From: Streptomyces violaceorubidus
Lineage (GTDB): Bacteria; Actinomycetota; Actinomycetes; Streptomycetales; Streptomycetaceae
NCBI RefSeq assembly: GCF_000717995.1
Contig: NZ_JODM01000001.1
Coordinates: 248,001-312,000 of the forward strand
Direction of reading: 5' to 3'
DNA: 64,000 nucleotides
How positions within the stretch are numbered: position 1 is the first letter of the stretch; each line of letters opens with the position of its first letter. The position numbers and the translations under genes are program-made. This document shows positions 57,660 through 64,000 of this stretch, in pieces. The notes beneath the pieces were generated by a model that searched no databases, was not told the DNA's origin, and was given only the letters and a program-made list of their open reading frames with translations.

Positions 57660-58919
57660 GTGAGCGAGAGCAGCGGGGAGGCCGTCGCGGCGGCCGTCGC
57701 CTCCGCCACGGAGGCCGCCGCCGAGGCCGCCGCCGGCGGCTGGCGCCGGGCGACCGGCATCGCCGGGGTCGCGATAGGCGTGGTCGCGGCGGGCGCCGCG
57801 GCCGGAGTGGCGATAGAACGGCTCACCGTCGGCCGCGGGATGCGCCGCAAGGCCCGCCTCGCCCTCGACTCGGCGGGCCCGTACGGCGGTCTGCGCGGCA
57901 CCCCCGGCAAGGCGTACGCCGAGGACGGCACCGAGCTCTACTACGAGGTCGACGACCCCGACCCGGAGACCGGGGCCGACCGCGCCCCGCGCCGCAGGCG
58001 GCTGTTCGGCCGCAAGGCCCCCGCGCCCGTCACCGTCGTCTTCAGCCACGGCTACTGCCTCAACCAGGACTCCTGGCACTTCCAGCGGGCGGCCCTCAGG
58101 GGCGTCGTCCGCACCGTCTACTGGGACCAGCGCAGCCACGGCCGGTCCGGACGGGGCGTGGCCCAGACGCGGGACGACCGGCCGGTCAGCATCGAGGAGC
58201 TGGGCCGCGACCTGAAGGCCGTCATCGACGCCGCCGCACCCGAGGGCCCGATCGTGCTGGTCGGGCACTCCATGGGCGGCATGACCGTGATGGCGCTGGC
58301 CGACGCCTTCCCCGAGCTGATCCGCGAGCGCGTCGTCGCCGTCGCCCTCGTGGGCACGTCCTCCGGGCGCCTCGGCGAGGTCAACTTCGGGCTTCCGGTG
58401 GCCGGCGTCAACGCGGTGCGGCGGGTGCTGCCGGGCGTGCTCAAGGCGCTGGGGCAGCGGGCCGAGCTGGTGGAGCGGGGACGGCGGGCGACGGCGGACC
58501 TGTTCGCCGGGATCATCAAGCGGTACTCCTTCGCGTCCCGGGACGTCGACCCGGCCGTGGCCCGCTTCGCCGAGCGGATGATCGAGTCGACGCCGATCGA
58601 CGTCGTCGCCGAGTACTACCCGGCCTTCAACGACCACGACAAGACCGAGGCGCTCGCCCACTTCGCCGGCCTCCCGGTCCTGGTCCTGGCCGGGGTGCGG
58701 GACCTGGTGACGCCGAGCGAGCACAGCGAGGCGATCGCCGGCCTGCTGCCGGACGCGGAGCTGGTGCTCGTCCCCGACGCGGGGCACCTGGTGATGCTGG
58801 AGCACCCCGAGCTGGTCACCGACCGCCTCGCCGACCTGCTCGCCCGCGCGGGCGCCGTGCCGGCAGCGGCTACCGTGGACGGCTATGGAAGCACCAGCAG
58901 CAGCACGGGGCCCGGCTGA
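57660..58919 (+). CDS. Alpha/beta hydrolase
   Basis: A 419-aa hydrolase with nucleophile elbow GHSMGG (Ser), oxyanion region FSHGYCLNQDSWHFQ, acid residue in the GVRDLVTPSEHSE block and catalytic His in PDAGHLVMLEHP. The N-terminus (~1-65) has an Ala-rich hydrophobic segment (GIAGVAIGVVAAGAAAGVAI), likely a membrane anchor. GTG at 57660 is chosen, eight bases after AGAGGAG; a GTG six bases earlier is too close. The gene order [16 protein letters not shown] is common in actinobacteria. Substrate unknown. Confidence 0.88.
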   Translation: MSESSGEAVAAAVASATEAAAEAAAGGWRRATGIAGVAIGVVAAGAAAGVAIERLTVGRGMRRKARLALDSAGPYGGLRGTPGKAYAEDGTELYYEVDDPDPETGADRAPRRRRLFGRKAPAPVTVVFSHGYCLNQDSWHFQRAALRGVVRTVYWDQRSHGRSGRGVAQTRDDRPVSIEELGRDLKAVIDAAAPEGPIVLVGHSMGGMTVMALADAFPELIRERVVAVALVGTSSGRLGEVNFGLPVAGVNAVRRVLPGVLKALGQRAELVERGRRATADLFAGIIKRYSFASRDVDPAVARFAERMIESTPIDVVAEYYPAFNDHDKTEALAHFAGLPVLVLAGVRDLVTPSEHSEAIAGLLPDAELVLVPDAGHLVMLEHPELVTDRLADLLARAGAVPAAATVDGYGSTSSSTGPG

Positions 58920-59460
58920 GCCCTCCGGTCCCTCCTCGGTCCCGTCCCCCGGCGCCCCCTCCCCGGACGTCGCCCCGCCCGGCGTCGAGATCACCGTCAC
59001 CTCGCCCGAGCAGATGCGGGAGCTGGGCCGCCGGCTCGCCAAGCTGCTGCGCGCCGGGGACCTGGTCATGCTCAGCGGCGAGCTGGGCGCGGGCAAGACC
59101 ACGCTGACCCGGGGGCTCGGCGAGGGCCTCGGCGTGCGGGGCGCGGTGACCTCCCCGACCTTCGTGATCGCCCGTGTGCACCCGCCGCTCGGCGACGGTC
59201 CGCCGCTCGTCCACGTGGACGCCTACCGGCTGTCCGGCGGCCTGGACGAGATGGAGGACCTCGACCTCGACGTCTCCCTGTCCGACTCGGTGATCGTGGT
59301 CGAGTGGGGCGAGGGCAAGGTCGAGGAGCTGACCGAGGACCGGCTGCGGGTCCGGATCGACCGGGCCGTCGGTGACACCGCCGACGAGGTGCGGCACGTG
59401 ACGGTGACCGGCCTCGGCGAGCGGTGGGCGACGGCCGACGTCAGCGTCCTCACCGGCTGA
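58885..59460 (+). CDS. tsaE: tRNA threonylcarbamoyladenosine biosynthesis ATPase TsaE
   Basis: 191-aa P-loop ATPase in t6A37 tRNA modification. Walker A GELGAGKTTLTRGLG, TSPTFVIAR, HVDAYRL and VVEWGEG are family motifs. The N-terminal ~35 residues are Pro/Ser/Gly-rich and unconserved. Overlaps the hydrolase gene by 35 bp. Confidence 0.96.
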   Translation: MEAPAAARGPAEPSGPSSVPSPGAPSPDVAPPGVEITVTSPEQMRELGRRLAKLLRAGDLVMLSGELGAGKTTLTRGLGEGLGVRGAVTSPTFVIARVHPPLGDGPPLVHVDAYRLSGGLDEMEDLDLDVSLSDSVIVVEWGEGKVEELTEDRLRVRIDRAVGDTADEVRHVTVTGLGERWATADVSVLTG

Positions 59461-59569
59461 GCCGCCCGGCGGCGCCCCTCCCGACGGGATTTCCCGACGG
59501 GATTTTCCGACAGGGCGTCGGCAAAAGATTGCGTTCCGGGTCTCGCGCGTGGTCACATGGTACTCAGTT

Positions 59570-59593
59570 CGTAGTTAGGCATGCCTTACTGCG
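59570..59593. promoter_or_regulatory. 24-bp near-palindrome upstream of a small protein gene
   Basis: Centre AGGCATGCCT is a perfect palindrome; 20 of 24 positions match across the whole. TTAGGC and CCTTA parts resemble half of a DmdR/IdeR iron box, but the fit is partial. Lies 27 bp before the ATG at 59621. Confidence 0.45.
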
Positions 59594-59620
59594 CCCGCCC
59601 CCGAGCTCCAGGAGGCGTCC

Positions 59621-59833
59621 ATGTCGTCCACGTCCCAGGCCCAGCCGCAGGGCCGCCCGAGCCCTCAGTCGTCCGCGTCCACCGGGGTGTCGATGCGGGA
59701 CCTGCTCGCCTCCTGCGCCGCCGCGGCGGCGGTCTCCACGCCACCGACCGCCCCCGAGCCGGGGACGCGCCGGACGGTTCGCGACCGGCCGGGCCACCAC
59801 CGCGACGACCGCGACCACCGCGAGGCCGCCTGA
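59621..59833 (+). CDS. Small protein of unknown function
   Basis: A 70-aa protein with a strong ribosome-binding site (AGGAGG six bases before ATG). N-terminus Ser/Gln/Pro-rich, then MRDLLASCAAAAAVSTPPTA with a single Cys, and a basic His/Arg/Asp C-terminus (RDRPGHHRDDRDHREAA). No domain recognised. Preceded by a 24-bp near-palindrome that may be an operator. Whether the C-terminal part is natural or a frameshifted version of a shorter family is unclear. Confidence 0.55.
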   Translation: MSSTSQAQPQGRPSPQSSASTGVSMRDLLASCAAAAAVSTPPTAPEPGTRRTVRDRPGHHRDDRDHREAA

Positions 59834-59872
59834 CACCCGGCGGCAGCCGCCCGCCCGCCCCGCCGCGCAAGC

Positions 59873-59935
59873 CCCACCGGTCCCACCGGTCCCACCGGTC
59901 CCACCGGTCCCACCGGTCCCACAGGGCCCACAGGG
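59873..59935. repeat. 9-bp tandem repeat (CCCACCGGT)5 plus two CCCACAGGG
   Basis: Five perfect CCCACCGGT units followed by two CCCACAGGG units in the 125-bp gap between the small protein and the convergent YkuD-like gene. Confidence 0.9.
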
Positions 59936-59958
59936 CCCGCGGCGCTCCGCGCGCGTCT

Positions 59959-60525
59959 TCAGGGGACGACGACGACCTGCCGTCCGATCGTCGCGAACTT
60001 CCACATCGCGTCGCCGTCCGCGCGCGTCTCGCGGATGCCGCCGGTGGGCCGGTCCGGGTCGGGCCGGGCCGTCGAGCCGTCGACCGCCGCGCTGAACCCG
60101 ATGGCCACGCCCTGGGCGCCGGCGAAGCGCACCACGTGCTCGACGGGGATGCCGTCGGACCCGGTGACCAGCTTGGACCGGGACGTGACCGTGTAGGCGC
60201 CCGGCGTCGGATCGACCGTACTGGGAGTGACCTCGAAGGTGCGCCGCACCTCGTTCCCGGGGCCGACCAGCCACACGCGGTCGTCGTCCACGGAGTACAC
60301 CACCCGTTCACCCGTTCCGGACATCGTGGGCAGGGCGTCGGGGTGCCGGCGGTCGCGCGGCGCCTTGGCGGCGCCCGGGGCGGGGCTGGTGGTCGCGCGG
60401 GTCGTCGGGCCGAGGTCGGCCGGGGCGCCGACGGACGCCTGGTGGCCGAGGACGCCGATGGTCACGAGGGCCGCCATGGTGAGGCCGGTGACGATACCGG
60501 CGCTGCTGCTTGCCACTGCGACCAC
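59959..60525 (-). CDS. YkuD-like (L,D-transpeptidase-fold) protein lacking the catalytic cysteine
   Basis: A 188-aa protein with an N-terminal membrane helix (SSAGIVTGLTMAALVTIGVL) and an extracytoplasmic domain. The pattern GERVVYSVDDDRVWLVG, RRTFEVTPSTVDPTPGAYTV, VVRFAGAQGVAIGF and TGGIRETRADGDAMW resembles the YkuD fold, in which the last block normally reads S-x-GC-[IV]-R. Here the position of Cys is Gly and the upstream His is not evident, so it is probably not an active transpeptidase. GTG at 60525; a GTG at 60516 has better spacing from GAGGTGG. Confidence 0.6.
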   Translation of the reverse strand: MVAVASSSAGIVTGLTMAALVTIGVLGHQASVGAPADLGPTTRATTSPAPGAAKAPRDRRHPDALPTMSGTGERVVYSVDDDRVWLVGPGNEVRRTFEVTPSTVDPTPGAYTVTSRSKLVTGSDGIPVEHVVRFAGAQGVAIGFSAAVDGSTARPDPDRPTGGIRETRADGDAMWKFATIGRQVVVVP

Positions 60526-60686
60526 CTCGTCGTCGTACTCGTGCGTCCCGCGTGCCGTGCCTCCGGGCGACGGTAGCAGTAGGTGAGCGAGCGGACGCGG
60601 AGCGCGACACCGGGTGAGCGGGTGGTGCCGGTCGAGCGGTACCCGAGGTTGTCCACAGGGCGTCCGACACGGGTCCCGCGGCGCCG

Positions 60687-60692
60687 TAGGCT
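60687..60692 (+). promoter_or_regulatory. -10 element (TAGGCT) of tsaB
   Basis: TAGGCT six bases before the GTG start of tsaB, same sequence as the glmS -10; no Shine-Dalgarno sequence, so probably leaderless. Confidence 0.5.
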
Positions 60693-60698
60693 GTTTGC

Positions 60699-61352
60699 GT
60701 GCTCTTGCTCGCTCTGGATACCGCCACGCCCGCCGTCACCGTCGCGCTGCACGACGGTACGGACGTCATCGCCTCGTCGAGCCAGGTCGACGCCCGCCGC
60801 CACGGTGAGCTGCTGCTGCCCGCCGTGGACCGGGTGCTCGCCGAGGCCGGTCTGCGCCTCGACGCCGTCACCGGCATCGTCGCCGGCACCGGCCCCGGGC
60901 CGTACACGGGGCTGCGCGTCGGCCTGATGACCGCGGACGCCTTCGGGCTCGCGCTCGGCGTGCCCGTGCACGGGGTGTGCACGCTGGACGGCCTCGCCTT
61001 CGCCGCCGACCTGGAGGGCCCCTTCGTGGTGGCGACCGACGCCCGCCGCAAAGAGGTCTACTGGGCGCGGTACGCCGACTCCCGCACCCGGCTCACCGAC
61101 CCGGCCGTCGACCGGCCCGCCGAGATCGCGGAGCAGGTGGCCGGGCTCCCGGCCGTCGGCGCGGGCGCGCTGCTGTACCCCGACACCTTCCCCCGGGCGC
61201 ACGAGCCGGAGCACGTCTCCGCCGCCGCCCTGGCCCGGCTGGCCGCCGAGAAGCTGGCGGCGGGGGAGGATCTGCCCGCGCCCCGGCCGCTGTACCTGCG
61301 CCGGCCCGACGCCCAGGTCCCCAAGAACTACAAGGTGGTCACCCCGAAGTGA
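60699..61352 (+). CDS. tsaB: tRNA threonylcarbamoyladenosine biosynthesis protein TsaB
   Basis: 217-aa ASKHA-fold partner of TsaD. LLLALDTATPAVTVALHDG at the start, GIVAGTGPGPYTGLRVG and DARRKEVYWARY are family blocks. GTG start. Its TGA overlaps the rimI GTG (GTGA). Confidence 0.96.
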   Translation: MLLLALDTATPAVTVALHDGTDVIASSSQVDARRHGELLLPAVDRVLAEAGLRLDAVTGIVAGTGPGPYTGLRVGLMTADAFGLALGVPVHGVCTLDGLAFAADLEGPFVVATDARRKEVYWARYADSRTRLTDPAVDRPAEIAEQVAGLPAVGAGALLYPDTFPRAHEPEHVSAAALARLAAEKLAAGEDLPAPRPLYLRRPDAQVPKNYKVVTPK

Positions 61353-61882
61353 CCGAGCCAGCCACTGCCGAGTCCACCGCCGCCGCGCTGCGCGAGATGC
61401 GCTGGTGGGACATCGACCCCGTCCTGCGCATGGAGCGGGAGCTGTTCCCGGAGGACGCCTGGTCGCGGGGCATGTTCTGGTCCGAGCTGGCGCACGCGCG
61501 CGGGCCCGGGGCCACCCGGCGCTACCTCGTCGCCGAGGAGGCCGGTCACGTCGTCGGGTACGCGGGCCTGGTCACCTCCGGGGAGCAGGCCGACGTGCAG
61601 ACCGTCGCCGTCGCCCGCGACCACTGGGGCACCGGCCTCGGCGCGCGGCTGCTGACCGAGCTGCTGCGCGCGGCGACCGACTTCGAGTGCACCGAGGTGC
61701 TCCTCGAGTGCCGGGTGGACAACACCCGCGCCCAGCGCCTCTACGAGCGCTTCGGCTTCGAGCCCATCGGCTTCAGACGCGGGTACTACCAGCCGGGGAA
61801 CGTGGACGCCCTGGTGATGCGCCTGACCGACCCGTCCACCTCCGTACCGGGAACCGAACGAGGAACCGAGAACCATGGCTGA
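61349..61882 (+). CDS. rimI: Ribosomal protein S18-alanine N-acetyltransferase
   Basis: 177-aa GNAT enzyme. [20 protein letters not shown] start, [20 protein letters not shown] holds the acetyl-CoA loop, [20 protein letters not shown] is the RimI-type C-terminal motif. GTG at 61349 overlaps the tsaB stop by four bases; its own end overlaps tsaD by eight bases. This tsaB-rimI-tsaD order is widespread. Confidence 0.95.
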   Translation: MTEPATAESTAAALREMRWWDIDPVLRMERELFPEDAWSRGMFWSELAHARGPGATRRYLVAEEAGHVVGYAGLVTSGEQADVQTVAVARDHWGTGLGARLLTELLRAATDFECTEVLLECRVDNTRAQRLYERFGFEPIGFRRGYYQPGNVDALVMRLTDPSTSVPGTERGTENHG

Positions 61883-62993
61883 CTCACGCGACGAGCCTCT
61901 CGTACTGGGGATCGAGACCTCCTGCGACGAGACCGGCGTCGGTGTCGTGCGCGGCACCACCCTGCTGGCCGACGCCGTCGCGTCCAGCGTCGACGAGCAC
62001 GCCCGCTTCGGCGGCGTCGTCCCGGAGGTGGCGAGCCGAGCCCACCTGGAGGCGATGGTGCCGACCATCGACCGCGCCCTCAAGGAGGCGGGGGTGAGCC
62101 CGCGCGACCTCGACGGCATCGCCGTCACCGCCGGACCCGGCCTCGCCGGCGCCCTGCTGGTCGGCGTCTCGGCGGCGAAGGCGTACGCCTACGCGCTCGG
62201 CAAGCCGCTGTACGGCGTCAACCACCTCGCCTCGCACATCTGCGTCGACCAGCTCGAACACGGGGCGCTGCCGGAGCCGACGATGGCCCTGCTGGTCTCC
62301 GGCGGGCACTCCTCCCTGCTCCTGTCCACGGACATCACCTCCGACGTCCGCCCGCTGGGCGCCACCATCGACGACGCGGCCGGCGAGGCCTTCGACAAGA
62401 TCGCCCGCGTGCTGAACCTGGGCTTCCCCGGCGGCCCGGTCATCGACCGGTACGCGCGCGAGGGCGACCCGGACGCGATCGCCTTCCCGCGCGGGCTGAC
62501 CGGCCCGCGCGACCCGGCGTACGACTTCTCCTTCTCCGGCCTCAAGACGGCCGTGGCCCGCTGGATCGAGGCGAAGCGGGCGGCGGGGGAGGAGGTGCCG
62601 GTGCGCGACGTGTCGGCCTCCTTCCAGGAGGCGGTCGTGGACGTGCTGACCCGCAAGGCCGTGCGGGCCTGCAAGGACGAGGGCGTCGACCACCTGATGA
62701 TCGGCGGCGGCGTGGCCGCCAACTCGCGGCTGCGGGCCCTGGCACAGGAGCGCTGCGAGGCGGCCGGCATCCGGCTGCGGGTGCCGCGCCCCAAGCTGTG
62801 CACGGACAACGGCGCGATGGTCGCCGCGCTCGGCGCCGAGATGGTCGCCCGCAACCGGGCCGCCTCCGACTGGGACCTCTCGGCCGACTCCTCCCTCCCG
62901 GTGACCGACCCGCACGTGCCGGGACACGGCCACGGCCACACGCACACGCACGACCACGTGCACGAGGTCAGCAAGGAGAACCTGTACTCGTGA
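61875..62993 (+). CDS. tsaD: tRNA N6-adenosine threonylcarbamoyltransferase TsaD
   Basis: 372-aa catalytic subunit for t6A37 (EC 2.3.1.234). [29 protein letters not shown], metal motif [27 protein letters not shown] and [11 protein letters not shown] are diagnostic. The last ~25 residues form a His-rich tail ([16 protein letters not shown]) beyond the normal fold. Overlaps rimI by 8 bp and the next gene by 4 bp. Confidence 0.97.
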   Translation: MADSRDEPLVLGIETSCDETGVGVVRGTTLLADAVASSVDEHARFGGVVPEVASRAHLEAMVPTIDRALKEAGVSPRDLDGIAVTAGPGLAGALLVGVSAAKAYAYALGKPLYGVNHLASHICVDQLEHGALPEPTMALLVSGGHSSLLLSTDITSDVRPLGATIDDAAGEAFDKIARVLNLGFPGGPVIDRYAREGDPDAIAFPRGLTGPRDPAYDFSFSGLKTAVARWIEAKRAAGEEVPVRDVSASFQEAVVDVLTRKAVRACKDEGVDHLMIGGGVAANSRLRALAQERCEAAGIRLRVPRPKLCTDNGAMVAALGAEMVARNRAASDWDLSADSSLPVTDPHVPGHGHGHTHTHDHVHEVSKENLYS

Positions 62994-63244
62994 CCGTCGC
63001 GCTGATGTGGGAGGCGCGGGCCGTGCCCGGCCGGGGCGGGGAACTGCTCGCCTGGGCCCGGGCACGGCCCCTCGGCGGCACCCCGCTGCGCCGGGAGCAC
63101 TTCCGTGCCCCGCAGGACCGCGTGCTGGTCGTCACCTGGTGGGACGCGCCCTACGACGCCGAGCTCCCGGAGCTGCCCGACCCGGAGGCGGACCTGGTCA
63201 CGAGACCGGTGCACCGCTGGCGGTTCGAGTCGGTCGGCGAGTGA
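62990..63244 (+). CDS. Small ferredoxin-like (ABM-type) protein of unknown function
   Basis: An 84-aa protein starting with GTG that overlaps the tsaD stop (GTGA). [40 protein letters not shown] suggest a dimeric alpha/beta-barrel (antibiotic-monooxygenase-like) fold. Function unknown; probably translated together with tsaD. Confidence 0.7.
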   Translation: MTVALMWEARAVPGRGGELLAWARARPLGGTPLRREHFRAPQDRVLVVTWWDAPYDAELPELPDPEADLVTRPVHRWRFESVGE

Positions 63245-63245
63245 C

Positions 63246-63364
63246 CGGGGCGGTGCGTGATGGGGGCGGTGCGTGGCGGGGGCGGTGCGTGGCCGGGCGG
63301 TGCGTGGCCGGGCGGTGCGTGACGGGGGCGGTGCGTGGGCGGGCGGGGCGTGGCGGGGGCGGTC
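63246..63364. repeat. Tandem repeat of a 15-16 bp unit (GGGGCGGTGCGTGGC)
   Basis: About eight imperfect copies of GGGGCGGTGCGTGNCG, starting right after the stop codon at 63244. No spacers, no dyad in the unit, so not a CRISPR. Confidence 0.9.
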
Positions 63365-63460
63365 CACGACCGGGTCGGTGACTGATCGCGTAGGCAATGC
63401 ATCGATCGCGTAACCGAGTTGGCGGAGCTCGCTGCCGAAAGGACCACCGCCGACGACAAT

Positions 63461-63865
63461 ATGAGCGTGTCCACTACACCTGACGTCACGCTGGACGACG
63501 GCACCCCGGTCCGTTTCCTGCTCGTACCCGGGGACGGCACGTTCCCCGAGCCCCACGACGACGACCTGCCGGAGGGCATGGGCCGGGCGGTGCCCGTGGC
63601 GCGGGGCACGGGCAGCGTCGCCCGGTTCGCGGCCGGGGCCCTGCGCGGCGCGCTCAGTCCGCTGGGACCGCTGATCCAGGAGGTCCACGACGCGGCCACG
63701 GCCGTGCCCGACCCTCCCACCGAACTGAGCGTCACCTTCGGTGTCCAGGTCGGCCAGGACCTCAAGCTCGGGATCGTGGGCGGCACGGGCACCGCCCACC
63801 TCACCGTCACCGCGAGCTGGAGCCCGACCGCGTCCGCCTCCGGCGCCGCGACCGCCGCGGACTGA
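63461..63865 (+). CDS. Trypco1-like (CU044_2847 family) protein
   Basis: A 134-aa protein. VTLDDGTPVRFLLVPGDGTF at the start, a middle with small-residue helices (FAAGALRGALSPLGPLIQEV) and the closing PPTELSVTFGVQVGQDLKLG, HLTVTASW match the trypsin-co-occurring domain (Trypco1/CU044_2847) as I know it. Such proteins sit beside trypsin-like proteases and STAND NTPases in conflict systems of multicellular bacteria. The ATG at 63461 is chosen; an upstream in-frame start at 63419 has no support. A protease gene follows after 3 bp. Confidence 0.7.
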   Translation: MSVSTTPDVTLDDGTPVRFLLVPGDGTFPEPHDDDLPEGMGRAVPVARGTGSVARFAAGALRGALSPLGPLIQEVHDAATAVPDPPTELSVTFGVQVGQDLKLGIVGGTGTAHLTVTASWSPTASASGAATAAD

Positions 63866-63868
63866 CGC

Positions 63869-64000
63869 GTGGGCTGGTTCAGAACCGCGGGGCACGGTGC
63901 CGCGGACCCCTCCCGGTACGTCGTCTCGATCGGCCGGCCCGCGAGCGGCAGCCCCGTCGGAGCCGGCTTCGTGCTCGGCGCCGACACCGTGCTGACCTGC
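63869..64000 (+). CDS. Trypsin-like serine protease, N-terminal fragment (runs off window)
   Basis: Open frame from GTG at 63869 to the window end (44 codons). YVVSIGRPASGSP then VGAGFVLGADTVLTC is the characteristic start of a chymotrypsin-fold domain, where TC is normally followed by AHVV with the catalytic His just outside the window. No signal peptide, so cytoplasmic, as in Trypco-type effector systems. Only three bases separate it from the Trypco1-like gene. Confidence 0.7.
   Translation, partial: MGWFRTAGHGAADPSRYVVSIGRPASGSPVGAGFVLGADTVLTC

Noticed and set aside
63246..63364. Repeat array considered as a CRISPR
   Set aside because: Units of 15-16 bp follow each other directly with no spacers and no cas genes nearby.

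Overview
The window is about 64 kb of very GC-rich actinobacterial chromosome. The organism is almost certainly a Streptomyces: GC-rich third codon positions, many GTG starts, leaderless transcripts, a streptogrisin C-type protease, AbaA/WhiJ-type regulator trios (RsbW-like ATPase, XRE/DUF5753, DUF397), and dispersed intergenic elements typical of the genus. All product calls come from reading the translated sequence; no database search was run.

Layout. (1) 1-829 is the 3' part of tuf, closed by a strong terminator. (2) 0.9-25.3 kb is a variable block between tuf and the S10 operon. It holds an ABC exporter (ATPase plus FtsX-type permease) divergent from a histidine kinase/response regulator pair; a streptogrisin C-like protease with a LysR regulator; a WYL regulator divergent from a VOC protein across a perfect inverted repeat; an Rpn-like nuclease candidate beside an HTH/zinc-ribbon protein; the AbaA/WhiJ-like trio, whose XRE member is frameshifted; an XRE regulator divergent from an SDR/tautomerase operon; gdhA with a candidate GlnR site; a GvpU-like/MerR pair; and a polymorphic-toxin locus (small protein, 1509-aa Rhs protein with an ADP-ribosyltransferase-like C-terminus, candidate immunity protein). 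(3) 25.3-43.1 kb is the S10-spc-alpha ribosomal superoperon: rpsJ to rpsQ, rplN to rplO, secY-adk, map, infA-rpmJ-rpsM-rpsK-rpoA-rplQ, then truA. (4) 43.1-63.2 kb is mostly housekeeping: rplM-rpsI, glmM, coaA, glmS, the bifunctional NAD(P)HX repair enzyme, acpS, alr, an alpha/beta hydrolase, and the tRNA t6A genes tsaE, tsaB and tsaD with rimI, mixed with membrane proteins, lipoproteins and proteins of unknown function. (5) At the right edge a Trypco1-like protein is followed by the start of a trypsin-like protease, which looks like the beginning of a conflict (immune-type) cassette cut off by the window.

The most interesting points are the Rhs toxin locus with a possible chaperone and immunity gene, the truncated Trypco/trypsin cassette, the WYL/VOC operator, an ABC gene junction that seems to have been expanded by duplication, a tandemly copied 3' end of the NAD(P)HX gene, a YkuD-like protein without its catalytic cysteine, and a set of short-period repeats (mostly 6 or 9 bp) concentrated at gene boundaries.
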